Below, one piece after another: positions 1 to 6,133 of a DNA stretch of 16,897 nucleotides. Position 1 is the stretch's first letter; the number at the start of each line of letters is the position of its first letter. A program made the position numbers and the translations under genes. The notes below the pieces were generated by a model. That model was not told the DNA's origin. It did not search any database and worked only from the letters and a program-made list of their open reading frames with translations. Source of the DNA: Bacillota bacterium (GTDB taxonomy: Bacteria; Bacillota; Clostridia; Christensenellales; CAG-138); assembly GCA_023396535.1 (NCBI GenBank), contig JAEWWD010000106.1, positions 1-16,897 of the forward strand, written 5' to 3'.

Positions 1-1
1 G

Positions 2-31
2 AAAAGGCTGTGCGGAATACGCGCAGCCTTT
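2..31. repeat. First copy of a terminator-like hairpin, direct repeat
   Basis: Arms at 2-14 and 20-31 pair around the loop GAATA, with one G-U pair. The 30 bases at 2-31 are identical to 239-268, so two copies of the hairpin bracket the hairpin cluster at 94-232. On the minus strand the right arm ends in TTTTC, so it could act as a second terminator for the lipoprotein transcript or for a gene left of the window. The true left limit cannot be seen because the window starts here. Confidence 0.7.
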
Positions 32-93
32 CAGACTCTCAAAGAACCCTGTTAGCAGAAATGGAACAATTATTCAACTGGAAGTTTCAATCC

Positions 94-232
94 GTCATTT
101 TGCGGCGACATGCGCGGCGCAAAATGACACCTTGAAGCGCAAGTTGGCGCGACAGGCTTCCTGCGAAGCAGGAAACCGAGCGATAACTTGCGCGGTGAAT
201 CTCGATAAAGTGCCGGTACGGCACTTTATCGA
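94..232. repeat. Hairpin cluster A (dispersed structured repeat)
   Basis: There are three consecutive inverted repeats. (1) GTCATTTTGCG at 94-104 pairs with 119-129, and the loop region holds CGACATGCGCG. (2) GCGCAAGTT at 137-145 pairs with 185-193 and encloses a smaller hairpin, TTCCTGC/GCAGGAA at 158-164 and 168-174. (3) A perfect 14-bp stem, TCGATAAAGTGCCG at 202-215, pairs with 219-232 around a 3-nt loop. Hairpin 1 is followed by TGACACCTTG (125-134), as in cluster B at 1650-1659. No convincing ORF or start site lies here. Read on the minus strand, the cluster is downstream of the lipoprotein and its terminator. Confidence 0.75.
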
Positions 233-238
233 CACACA

Positions 239-269
239 AAAAGGCTGTGCGGAATACGCGCAGCCTTTT
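239..269 (-). terminator. Rho-independent terminator of the lipoprotein gene
   Basis: A 13-bp stem (239-251 with 257-269, one G-U pair, 5-nt loop) is followed on the minus strand by a run of T. It lies 12 bp beyond the stop codon of the minus-strand lipoprotein at 282. The plus strand also ends in four T, so it may work in both directions. Confidence 0.8.
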
Positions 270-281
270 GCGTTAAAGCGT

Positions 282-1256
282 TTACCCGACCGGCCAGAGG
301 GGCTGGGAGACGATAATTTCTTCCACTTCCTCGTACCCTGCGGGATACGCGAAATTATAGCGCGCAGGCAACGCAAACACATACTCCGCGTTGACTCCGA
401 GCACGGTGGGCGGTATCGGCGCGGCGCTTACGGAAAGGTTCTCTGCGGCGACCTGCGCCCACTGTTCCTGCGTGAACACCAGTATGGGAATATCCTGATA
501 CGGCTTTTCTTCCGTCCACTGGGGGCTTCTGAGTATGATCTCGGGGCCCGTCTGTTTTGCGCCGCCGTCAATCGGCGTGCCTTCCCATGTTTCATCGAGT
601 ACGGTATACCCTTCCCAATCGGCGGGGAGATAGAAATCGAACCCGTATTCGCTGTTTTCGTACACGACGGGGTCTTTCTCCGCGTAATTCCCCAATGTAA
701 CGGCGCTGATCAAGAACGCGCCGTCGGGCTGCTTTTCTACGGTCAGCGTGATCGCGCGGCGCGCGGCGGCGGTGGGTGAATCGCTCGTGATTTCAGCGAT
801 CTGCCCCGTCACAGTGTATGTGGTATCCGATTCCTTTTGTACGCTGAACACGTCGATATGATCCGGCCAGGGGCTGGAAACCATGCGTCCCGGGGCCTGG
901 GCGGGCTTTGCCTGCCACGCTTTGAGCAGTTCCGGCGTTACGTACTGCCCATAGGCGGCCTCCATAGCCGAAGCTACGCCCGCTTCGTCCAGCAGGGAAA
1001 CGGTTTGCAGCGTTTTACCGAACGCCTGCACCAGCGCCTCAACGGCCGCTTCATCGGACGCGGGGGAAGGGGACGCCGCCGCCTGCGGCATGGGCGACGG
1101 CGAATCTGTGGCCACAGTGGCTGCGGGGGCGGGGGAGGCGCTGACGGCGGGCGACGGTGCGGGGTTGGAAGCCTGCGCTGCGCAGCCTGAAAGCAACAGG
1201 AGCGCGGTGCACAGCAGCAAAGCCGCCGCGCGCGAAATCAAGAATTGCGGTTTCAT
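282..1256 (-). CDS. Secreted lipoprotein of unknown function
   Basis: The protein is predicted to have 324 residues. An N-terminal signal sequence ends in the lipobox LLSGC, with lipidated Cys at residue 25. About 50 residues rich in Ala, Pro and Ser follow, typical of a linker that lifts a lipoprotein off the membrane. The rest is a soluble region in two parts: a mixed alpha/beta segment containing APGR and SSPWPD, and a beta-rich C-terminal part beginning near YENSEYGFDFYLP. I do not recognise a named family. A GTG or ATG further upstream would add nine residues, but the ATG at 1256 is preceded by AGAAGGAG at good spacing and places the signal peptide correctly. It is a single-gene unit on the minus strand with its own terminator. 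Confidence 0.85.
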   Translation of the reverse strand: MKPQFLISRAAALLLCTALLLLSGCAAQASNPAPSPAVSASPAPAATVATDSPSPMPQAAASPSPASDEAAVEALVQAFGKTLQTVSLLDEAGVASAMEAAYGQYVTPELLKAWQAKPAQAPGRMVSSPWPDHIDVFSVQKESDTTYTVTGQIAEITSDSPTAAARRAITLTVEKQPDGAFLISAVTLGNYAEKDPVVYENSEYGFDFYLPADWEGYTVLDETWEGTPIDGGAKQTGPEIILRSPQWTEEKPYQDIPILVFTQEQWAQVAAENLSVSAAPIPPTVLGVNAEYVFALPARYNFAYPAGYEEVEEIIVSQPLWPVG

Positions 1257-1298
1257 ACGGTCTCCTTCTTCTTCATGGTTCAAAATTTCATCACAGCC

Positions 1299-1322
1299 CC
1301 CGGAAATGCTTACATTTCCGGG
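1299..1322 (-). other. Hairpin in the lipoprotein 5' leader
   Basis: A perfect 10-bp inverted repeat, CCCGGAAATG with CATTTCCGGG, has a 4-nt loop and lies 43 bp upstream of the lipoprotein start. If transcription begins at the TTGACA-containing promoter at 1376-1402, it lies in the untranslated leader. There is no T-run, so it is not an obvious terminator. Confidence 0.55.
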
Positions 1323-1375
1323 ATTTCATCAAGGAGCTATGCGTTTGGCCCTGCGGGCACAAACGCGACCTTAAG

Positions 1376-1402
1376 GCTATACCCGCCGCCGCTCTCTGTC
1401 AA
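1376..1402 (-). promoter_or_regulatory. Possible sigma-A promoter of the lipoprotein gene
   Basis: On the minus strand a perfect TTGACA (1402-1397) is followed after 15 nt by TATAGC (1381-1376). The spacer is shorter than the ideal 17 nt, so this is a moderate call. It lies about 120 bp upstream of the start codon. Confidence 0.45.
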
Positions 1403-1527
1403 GGCGGGGCACAGGCCCCAATTCTATCCATATGCGGTATAGCCAGTCTATCTGCCCATTCCGTAATTTGTAAATTTTCTTGTCGATCAGTCTGTGGTTG
1501 CAGCACATGATATGATCGTTAATATTT

Positions 1528-1778
1528 AAGCTTTTAATCGTCAAAGCTGACGATTTCCGTAACATTCCGGTTTGCGGTTAACGCACTTTAAAGACTTTGC
1601 GATCCTGAGGCTTTTAATCCGTCAAAGCTGACGACATGCGCGTCAGCTTTGACACCTTGCACGGCCGCCGCTCGGAAAACACCGCAGCGTTTTTAGGCGG
1701 CCGTGATATCCCCGTCAATGCGGCAATGCCGCATTGACGTCCTCGCGCGGGATGGGCGCAGCCCATTTCGCGCGACTA
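1528..1778. repeat. Hairpin cluster B (dispersed structured repeat)
   Basis: This is the core of the 637-bp gene-free stretch 1257-1893. It holds: a half element at 1531-1553 with a 6-bp hairpin (1538-1553); a full stem-loop at 1621-1653 (13-bp arms, loop ACATGCG); a composite 10-bp stem CACGGCCGCC at 1660-1669 with 1696-1705; a 12-bp stem with 3-nt loop at 1713-1739; and a 15-bp stem with two G-U pairs and loop GCA at 1743-1775. The flanks AATCCGTCA and TGACACCTTG and the loop CGACATGCGCG match cluster A. I see no gene in this stretch. Confidence 0.75.
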
Positions 1779-1818
1779 TACGAAAAGGCCGCCCCGATAT
1801 CGCGGCGGCCTTTTCGTA
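1779..1818. terminator. Terminator downstream of the Myb-like regulator
   Basis: A perfect 15-bp stem (1779-1793 with 1804-1818) encloses a 10-nt loop containing the palindrome CGATATCG. Each side has a run of four T, so it can terminate in both directions. It is 75 bp beyond the stop of the minus-strand regulator that ends at 1894. Confidence 0.75.
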
Positions 1819-1893
1819 CCTTACGAACTTTCTTGCCTTATCCCTTATGTCCGCCGTTAGGCGGAAGCTGTAATCTCTTTCACATCCCTGGCG

Positions 1894-2829
1894 TTACGCC
1901 ATGGGAACGACCTCGTACATCCATTTCTCGCAGTCCTCGACATTGCGGGAGAGCTCGCGGATGTAATTGCTCAGACTGCTGACCTTTGTAACGGACGTCA
2001 TGCCTAAGAATTCGCGGTTGACGTCCATCAGCTGCCTAAAATACCCGAGCAGCGTCGCAAATCTGTCTCGCTGCGCGTTCAGCTCCTGCTTGAGATTGCC
2101 GAGCTGCGCCTTGAATTCTTCATTTTCTTCCATCAACAGCGATACGTCCTCGCCGCCGTTGAGCGCCTGCAGCCGCTGCTGCGCCGCCGCGCCCTTCGCG
2201 GCGGATATGGCCAAAGCGCCCAGGCTTTCGAAGAATGCGGATACGTCCAGCCCTTCCACGCGGTCAAGCTGGTTGACAACGCCGCCGACTACGTCCAGCA
2301 GGCTCCCGCTCTGCTTGCGCGGCCTGCCCGCCCGGCGGGAGGGCATCGCCTTTTCATACGGGTCGTATGCGGGGAGCCCTTTCTCGCGCATCTCCTGCAC
2401 TACGCGGCGAACGAGCGCCGGGTTGCTCTTGAGCAGCGAGCGGTACTTGTTCTGGTAACGGAGCATGGCACGGTTATCCCCGTTGCCCATTTCCAGCGTA
2501 CAGGCCCGTACGGATACGCCGCGCGCCTGTTCGCCGAGCACTGTGGTGAGAAGCTGTTTGATCTCTTCCTCGCTGAACGGGACGAACGCCGGATTGTGCG
2601 ATATCTGCGCGCCCGCGTCGCCGCCCTGCTTCACTCTCGCATAGTAATAGTTACGGATGCTGTTGGGTCTGCGCCCGGTGTGCCCGGCTACTTCGTCGAA
2701 AACGGCCTTGAGCGGCGCGCCCTCTGTGCGGGCCCTGCGTACAGCTTCGAACAACAGCGCATCCTCTTCGGCGCTCCAACCCAGACGGGCGGAGGGTTGC
2801 TGTGTGTATAGCTGGTTCTGAACAGTCAT
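1894..2829 (-). CDS. RsfA-like Myb/SANT-type DNA-binding regulator
   Basis: The 311-residue protein starts with a Myb/SANT-like helix-turn-helix at about residues 17-70, with the signature WSAEEDALLFEAV and, in the recognition helix, RRPNSIRNYYYARV. This is the arrangement of RsfA/YlbO-type regulators, which in Bacillus act in the forespore. A basic linker (RRAGRPRKQ, AT-hook-like) follows near the middle. The last third is a probable coiled coil beginning at LLMEENEEFKAQL, likely for oligomerisation. The ATG at 2829 has GGGGAG about 10 nt upstream. It is transcribed alone, and hairpin cluster B lies beyond its terminator. A sporulation role is inferred from the family only; the targets are unknown. 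Confidence 0.75.
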   Translation of the reverse strand: MTVQNQLYTQQPSARLGWSAEEDALLFEAVRRARTEGAPLKAVFDEVAGHTGRRPNSIRNYYYARVKQGGDAGAQISHNPAFVPFSEEEIKQLLTTVLGEQARGVSVRACTLEMGNGDNRAMLRYQNKYRSLLKSNPALVRRVVQEMREKGLPAYDPYEKAMPSRRAGRPRKQSGSLLDVVGGVVNQLDRVEGLDVSAFFESLGALAISAAKGAAAQQRLQALNGGEDVSLLMEENEEFKAQLGNLKQELNAQRDRFATLLGYFRQLMDVNREFLGMTSVTKVSSLSNYIRELSRNVEDCEKWMYEVVPMA

Positions 2830-2953
2830 TGCTTGATCTCTCCCCTGTCATACTTTGGATGCTGTAAGTATTGCCACCAAAATCAGAGTTATACCTGTAC
2901 GCCGCCGCACATTTTTAAATATTGCTCTCAAATTCAGCAAAATTGTGGCTGTG

Positions 2954-2994
2954 ATAGCTATGCCGCGGCTGTTTCACAGCAATTTCATAGCTAT
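2954..2994. promoter_or_regulatory. Paired ATAGCTAT palindromes upstream of the Myb-like gene
   Basis: The perfect 8-bp palindrome ATAGCTAT occurs at 2954-2961 and 2987-2994, 33 bp centre to centre, about three helical turns. GCTGTG (2949-2954) and CACAGC (2975-2980) form a further inverted pair around the first. This is a candidate operator in the 336-bp space between the divergent Myb-like and SDR genes. Otherwise this space shows only the SDR promoter. Confidence 0.35.
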
Positions 2995-3095
2995 TTTTAT
3001 GCACGTTCTTCTAGTTAAATGTGGTGCGAACGGAAAAAGGTATATTGCAGTACGACGTTTTAGCGTGTAAGCGCATGCATTGCCGGATCAGCAGG

Positions 3096-3125
3096 TTGGA
3101 CAACGCGGCGTATTCGGGATATACT
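3096..3125 (+). promoter_or_regulatory. Probable sigma-A promoter of the SDR gene
   Basis: TTGGAC/TGGACA at 3096-3102 is followed after 17-18 nt by TATACT at 3120-3125, giving a start about 35 nt before the SDR start codon. A small GGCCG/CGGCC inverted repeat (3138-3149) then precedes the ribosome binding site. Confidence 0.5.
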
Positions 3126-3165
3126 TTTTCAAAAGGCCGGCCGTTCGGCCGTGGAGGGAAGCCAT

Positions 3166-3951
3166 ATGGAATTTCAGGATAGGGTATGCGTCGTCACCGG
3201 CGGCGCGAACGGCATAGGCCGCGCGCTGGTGCGGGGATTGCTGCGCGAAGGCGCGTATGTGGCCTTTCTGGATGCGGATAAGTCCGCCGGGGAGCGCGTC
3301 GCGGCGGAAAATCCCGCGCGCACGCTTTTCGTGCAGGGCGACGCCGCGGATCAGGCGGCGCTCGCGGCCTTCGCCGGCGCCGTACTCGGCCGTTTTTCCC
3401 GCGTGGACTGCATTGTCAACAACGCCTGCGTCACGAGACGGGGGCTGTTGTCCGGCTGCACGTTCGAGCAGTTCGATTATGTGCTGCGGCTGGGCGTCGC
3501 AGCGCCCTATGAGCTGACGCGGCTGTTCATGGGCTCGTTGGGGCCGGGCGCCGCCGTCGTCAATATCGCGTCAAGCCGCGCGTATATGTCGCAGGCGGAT
3601 ACCGAAAGCTATTCCGCCGCCAAGGGCGGCATACTGGCGCTGACGCACGCCATGGCGGTGAGCCTGTCGGGGCGCGCGCGGGTCAACGCCGTTTGCCCCG
3701 GCTGGATCGAAACGGCCGCGTTCCAGGGAGACGGTTCGGGAACGGCCGTTCATTCGGAGGCGGACAGGCTGCAGCATCCCGCCGGGCGCGTAGGGGAACC
3801 GAAAGACATCGTGGACGCCGTACTGTTCTTGCTCAGTTCCCGCGCGGGATTTATTACCGGCGCAAGCCTTACGGTGGATGGCGGCATGACCAAAAACATG
3901 ATTTACCACGGCGACGGGGGCTGGACGTTCGACCCCGCAGCCGCCAAATAG
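3166..3951 (+). CDS. Short-chain dehydrogenase/reductase (SDR, classical)
   Basis: A 261-residue NAD(P)-dependent oxidoreductase of the classical SDR fold, of normal family length. Visible motifs are the Rossmann TGGANGIG at residues 11-18, NNAC where NNAG is usual, a catalytic Ser in NIASSRAY, YSAAK with catalytic Tyr149 and Lys153, and VCPGW. Near the C-terminus LTVDGGM is typical of glucose-dehydrogenase-like members. A tail ending GGWTFDP follows. An in-frame GTG lies 15 bp upstream, but GGAGGG sits 7 nt before the ATG at 3166, which decides the start. The substrate cannot be told. A TfoX-domain gene follows after 21 bp, probably in the same transcript. Confidence 0.9.
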   Translation: MEFQDRVCVVTGGANGIGRALVRGLLREGAYVAFLDADKSAGERVAAENPARTLFVQGDAADQAALAAFAGAVLGRFSRVDCIVNNACVTRRGLLSGCTFEQFDYVLRLGVAAPYELTRLFMGSLGPGAAVVNIASSRAYMSQADTESYSAAKGGILALTHAMAVSLSGRARVNAVCPGWIETAAFQGDGSGTAVHSEADRLQHPAGRVGEPKDIVDAVLFLLSSRAGFITGASLTVDGGMTKNMIYHGDGGWTFDPAAAK

Positions 3952-3972
3952 AAGACGGAAGGGGATGCCGGT

Positions 3973-4239
3973 ATGTCCGCAATGACCGATCTTCCCAACA
4001 TAGGGAAAGTACTGGAGCAGCAGTTGTCCGACGTTAATATCCATACGCCGGAGGAGCTTGCGTCGGCGGGCAGCCGCGAGGCCTGGCTGCGCATACTGGC
4101 CATGGACCCGTCCGCCTGCTATATGCGCCTGTGCGGGCTGGAGGGCGCTATCCGAGGCGCGTGCTGGAAGGACCTGCCGCAGGACGTCAAGGCGGATCTG
4201 AAGGCGTTCTACCGGCGGTACAAGCCGGGACGGGCGTGA
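3973..4239 (+). CDS. TfoX/Sxy C-terminal-domain protein
   Basis: An 88-residue protein that matches a stand-alone TfoX C-terminal domain. DLPNIGKVLEQQL resembles the helix-hairpin-helix start, followed by IHTPEELASAG and CYMRLCGLEGAI, which are characteristic. No N-terminal TfoX domain is present. Such small proteins are widespread and mostly uncharacterised, and the name comes from the competence regulator Sxy/TfoX of gammaproteobacteria. A competence role should not be assumed here. GGAAGGGG precedes the ATG. It sits 21 bp behind the SDR gene and is followed by a terminator about 100 bp downstream. Confidence 0.8.
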   Translation: MSAMTDLPNIGKVLEQQLSDVNIHTPEELASAGSREAWLRILAMDPSACYMRLCGLEGAIRGACWKDLPQDVKADLKAFYRRYKPGRA

Positions 4240-4337
4240 CGGCAAATAATGAATAATGTAAAATGAACAATGAACAATGGATGGGGAAATTCCGATCGGA
4301 TCGCGACAGCCTCCCTCTCTCTGCCATAATTTATCTG

Positions 4338-4364
4338 AAAAGTCCGCATTTCGCGGACTTTTTT
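4338..4364 (+). terminator. Terminator of the SDR-TfoX unit
   Basis: AAAAGTCCGC (4338-4347) pairs perfectly with 4353-4362 around a 5-nt loop and is followed by a T-run. The preceding 4245-4285 segment is AT-rich with imperfect repeats of AATGAACA. Confidence 0.8.
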
Positions 4365-4440
4365 GAATCTTATGTCCGTTTGCAGAGCAGGTAATGCGTC
4401 CCTCGTACCACGGTTTCGAAGAAGGGAATACAGCCTTGTC

Positions 4441-4469
4441 TTGACAAGTCGTTTCCATATTGTTATATT
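4441..4469 (+). promoter_or_regulatory. Sigma-A promoter of the GntR-DUF1648 operon
   Basis: A perfect TTGACA at 4441-4446 is separated by 17 nt from TATATT at 4464-4469. This is the best sigma-A match in the window. The predicted start is about 40 nt before the GntR start codon. Confidence 0.75.
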
Positions 4470-4495
4470 ACAACTATAACAACTATTACTAATAG
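4460..4495. promoter_or_regulatory. Probable GntR operator overlapping the promoter
   Basis: TTGTTATA (4460-4467) and TATAACAA (4475-4482) form a perfect inverted repeat with a 7-nt spacer, covering the -10 box. Just downstream is the perfect palindrome CTATTACTAATAG (4483-4495). The location fits autorepression by the YtrA-type regulator encoded directly downstream. That link is inferred from position. Confidence 0.6.
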
Positions 4496-4513
4496 CATAT
4501 GGAGGAGCAAGAG

Positions 4514-4900
4514 ATGCTATTGACGGTAGACTTGGAATCCGGGCAACCAATCTATCTGCAGATACGAAACGGTGTTGTCGAAGGCATTGCAAGCGGAAAG
4601 CTCAAGGAAGGCGACACGCTTCCCCCCGTACGCACGCTCGCATCCGAGCTTGGCGTAAATCTTCACACCGTCAACAAAGCTTATCAGATGTTGAAGCTCG
4701 ACGGATTCGTGAAAATAATGCGAAACCGGGGCACGGTGATATCCGCGGGCGGGGGCCGCGACTCAAAGGATTTTATGGAAGCGGCTACGGAAACGCTAAA
4801 AAACATTGTTTCCGAGGCCATTACAAGGTCCATCGGGCGGGAACGGCTGATCGGAATCATCAACAGCCTTTATAATGAAAAAGGAGGGAATAATCTATGA
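4514..4900 (+). CDS. GntR-family (YtrA subfamily) transcriptional regulator
   Basis: A short 128-residue GntR protein. Residues about 7-75 form the winged helix-turn-helix: QPIYLQIRNGVVEGIASGKL, then LPPVRTLASELGVNLHTVNKAY and a wing ending in GTVIS. The remaining about 50 residues are helical and too short for a ligand-binding FadR or HutC domain, which is the YtrA pattern. An in-frame ATG lies 15 bp upstream, but its codons form the GGAGGAG Shine-Dalgarno of the ATG at 4514, so the later start is chosen. The stop overlaps the next gene by 4 bp (ATGA), which implies translational coupling. By family precedent it represses its own operon. Confidence 0.9.
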   Translation: MLLTVDLESGQPIYLQIRNGVVEGIASGKLKEGDTLPPVRTLASELGVNLHTVNKAYQMLKLDGFVKIMRNRGTVISAGGGRDSKDFMEAATETLKNIVSEAITRSIGRERLIGIINSLYNEKGGNNL

Positions 4901-5973
4901 ACGAACTGCTGACCCGCTATGGGGTTATTTATATTCTGCTTGCGGTATTTCTGATTGCCCGCCCGTGGCTTTCAAGGAAAAATGTCCTTTTTGGCGTGGT
5001 TTTCGGCGGTACGGATATCTGGAATCAGGAACCCGCCCGCAAGATCATGAAACGTTTTATCGTTGCCTGTACGGCAATCGCGCTGATATTGGCCGGCATT
5101 TTTCTGCTGATGATTGATTTCATTTCCCCTGACGAAATCAATTTGGCGCGGCTTTGTACGGCAGCCGTTTTTGCTTTGCTTCTGCTCGAAATGGTGCCGT
5201 ATACCTTTGCGAACAGCGGCATGAAAAGGCTGAAAGCGGCGCTTCCAAACGAAAATCTTGTAAGAAACAAAATCACGGTGGAGGTGGGAGACGCTAAGTC
5301 AAGCAAGCCGATGCCGGCCGCCTGGTTTTTACTGCTGGTTTTGCCGGTTGCCGTAACCGTTATTCTGGCGGCTTTCCGCTATCCGGGGCTGCCGGAAAAG
5401 GTGGTTACGCACTATGGCCTCAACGGCATTGCGGATGCATGGGAAACAAAGTCTGTCAGCCTTATCATGGGCCCTATTTTCAATCAGGTCGTTATTGCAG
5501 CCATTCTGTCCGTTATCGGGATTCTTTCACGAATTGCCCCCGCTTCCGTCAAAGGCAATCCCGGGGCGGCGCCGGGATACGCGGCTTTCCGGAAACTTGT
5601 ATCGTTTATCCTCATAGCCGTTGCTCTTGTGGTTGAAACCAGGTTTCTGATGACCGAACTGATCTATTTGGGCATTGTCCGCAATATGCAGACGATCACG
5701 GACATCATCACCGCACTCATTATTCTTCTTGTCGTCGTTTTGTTCGCGGCGTTTTTCCTGATGGTAAGAGGGAAAAAGCCTTCGGGCGCAGTTCTGGACG
5801 ATGATGACAAATGGATTCTCGGCAGGATTTATTTCAATCCGTCCGATCCATCGCTGTTTGTGGAAAAAAGGAACGGCATCGGCAGGACCATTAACTTCGG
5901 CAGACCCATGGCCTGGGTCATACTTGCGGCCCTGATTCTGTTTATCATAATCAGGGCATTATGGCTCAAATGA
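4897..5973 (+). CDS. DUF1648/DUF5808 multi-pass membrane protein
   Basis: A 358-residue membrane protein with roughly eight hydrophobic segments (near residues 8-24, 54-76, 83-102, 141-160, 186-210, 233-252, 268-290 and 338-356). Between segments 4 and 5 is the DUF1648 signature around YPGLPEKVVTHYGLNGIADAW. Near the C-terminus, DDDDKWILGRIYFNPSDPSL and the following KRNGIG and INFGRP match DUF5808. This family is regularly encoded with a short GntR regulator, as here. The biochemical function is unknown; the Bacillus relative SdpI (immunity to the SdpC toxin) shares DUF1648, so an envelope-stress or immunity role is possible. Codon use looks less GC-rich than in neighbouring genes. Confidence 0.85.
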   Translation: MNELLTRYGVIYILLAVFLIARPWLSRKNVLFGVVFGGTDIWNQEPARKIMKRFIVACTAIALILAGIFLLMIDFISPDEINLARLCTAAVFALLLLEMVPYTFANSGMKRLKAALPNENLVRNKITVEVGDAKSSKPMPAAWFLLLVLPVAVTVILAAFRYPGLPEKVVTHYGLNGIADAWETKSVSLIMGPIFNQVVIAAILSVIGILSRIAPASVKGNPGAAPGYAAFRKLVSFILIAVALVVETRFLMTELIYLGIVRNMQTITDIITALIILLVVVLFAAFFLMVRGKKPSGAVLDDDDKWILGRIYFNPSDPSLFVEKRNGIGRTINFGRPMAWVILAALILFIIIRALWLK

Positions 5974-6034
5974 TCCTCTGGTATTCAGGCATAGCCTTAG
6001 GAACCAATAATTTTCATCAGGTTGGGAGATCGAT

Positions 6035-6070
6035 AGCGGAAAAAGCGGGCGTTACGCCCGCTTTTCCGCT
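6035..6070. terminator. Bidirectional terminator between convergent genes
   Basis: A stem of about 16 bp with one bulged A (6035-6051 with 6055-6070, loop TTA) has internal A/T runs on both sides. It separates the DUF1648 gene (plus) from the peroxiredoxin (minus). A second inverted repeat, ATGATCA/TGATCAT, lies at 6080-6102. Confidence 0.7.
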
Positions 6071-6133
6071 TTGCTCAGTATGATCAATGGGGGAATGATC
6101 ATAAGGCTTAAGAGTATGGCTGTTCGGTATGTA

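Noticed and set aside
132..779. A 215-residue plus-strand frame opposite the lipoprotein gene
   Set aside because: It starts inside hairpin cluster A, crosses the terminator and has no family features; the minus strand has the signal peptide and ribosome binding site.
1299..1322. Terminator reading of the 10-bp hairpin before the lipoprotein
   Set aside because: No T-run follows on either strand, so it is listed only as a leader hairpin.
94..1818. CRISPR array as an explanation for the repeats in clusters A and B
   Set aside because: The repeats are hairpins of unequal length and spacing, without regular spacers or cas genes.
4245..4285. AATGAACA-type repeats as a regulatory array
   Set aside because: Short, imperfect and AT-rich between a stop codon and a terminator; a similar fragment at 13550-13570 suggests common low-complexity filler.
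3571..4458. A 295-residue minus-strand frame opposite the SDR and TfoX genes
   Set aside because: It crosses a terminator and both real genes and shows no domain.
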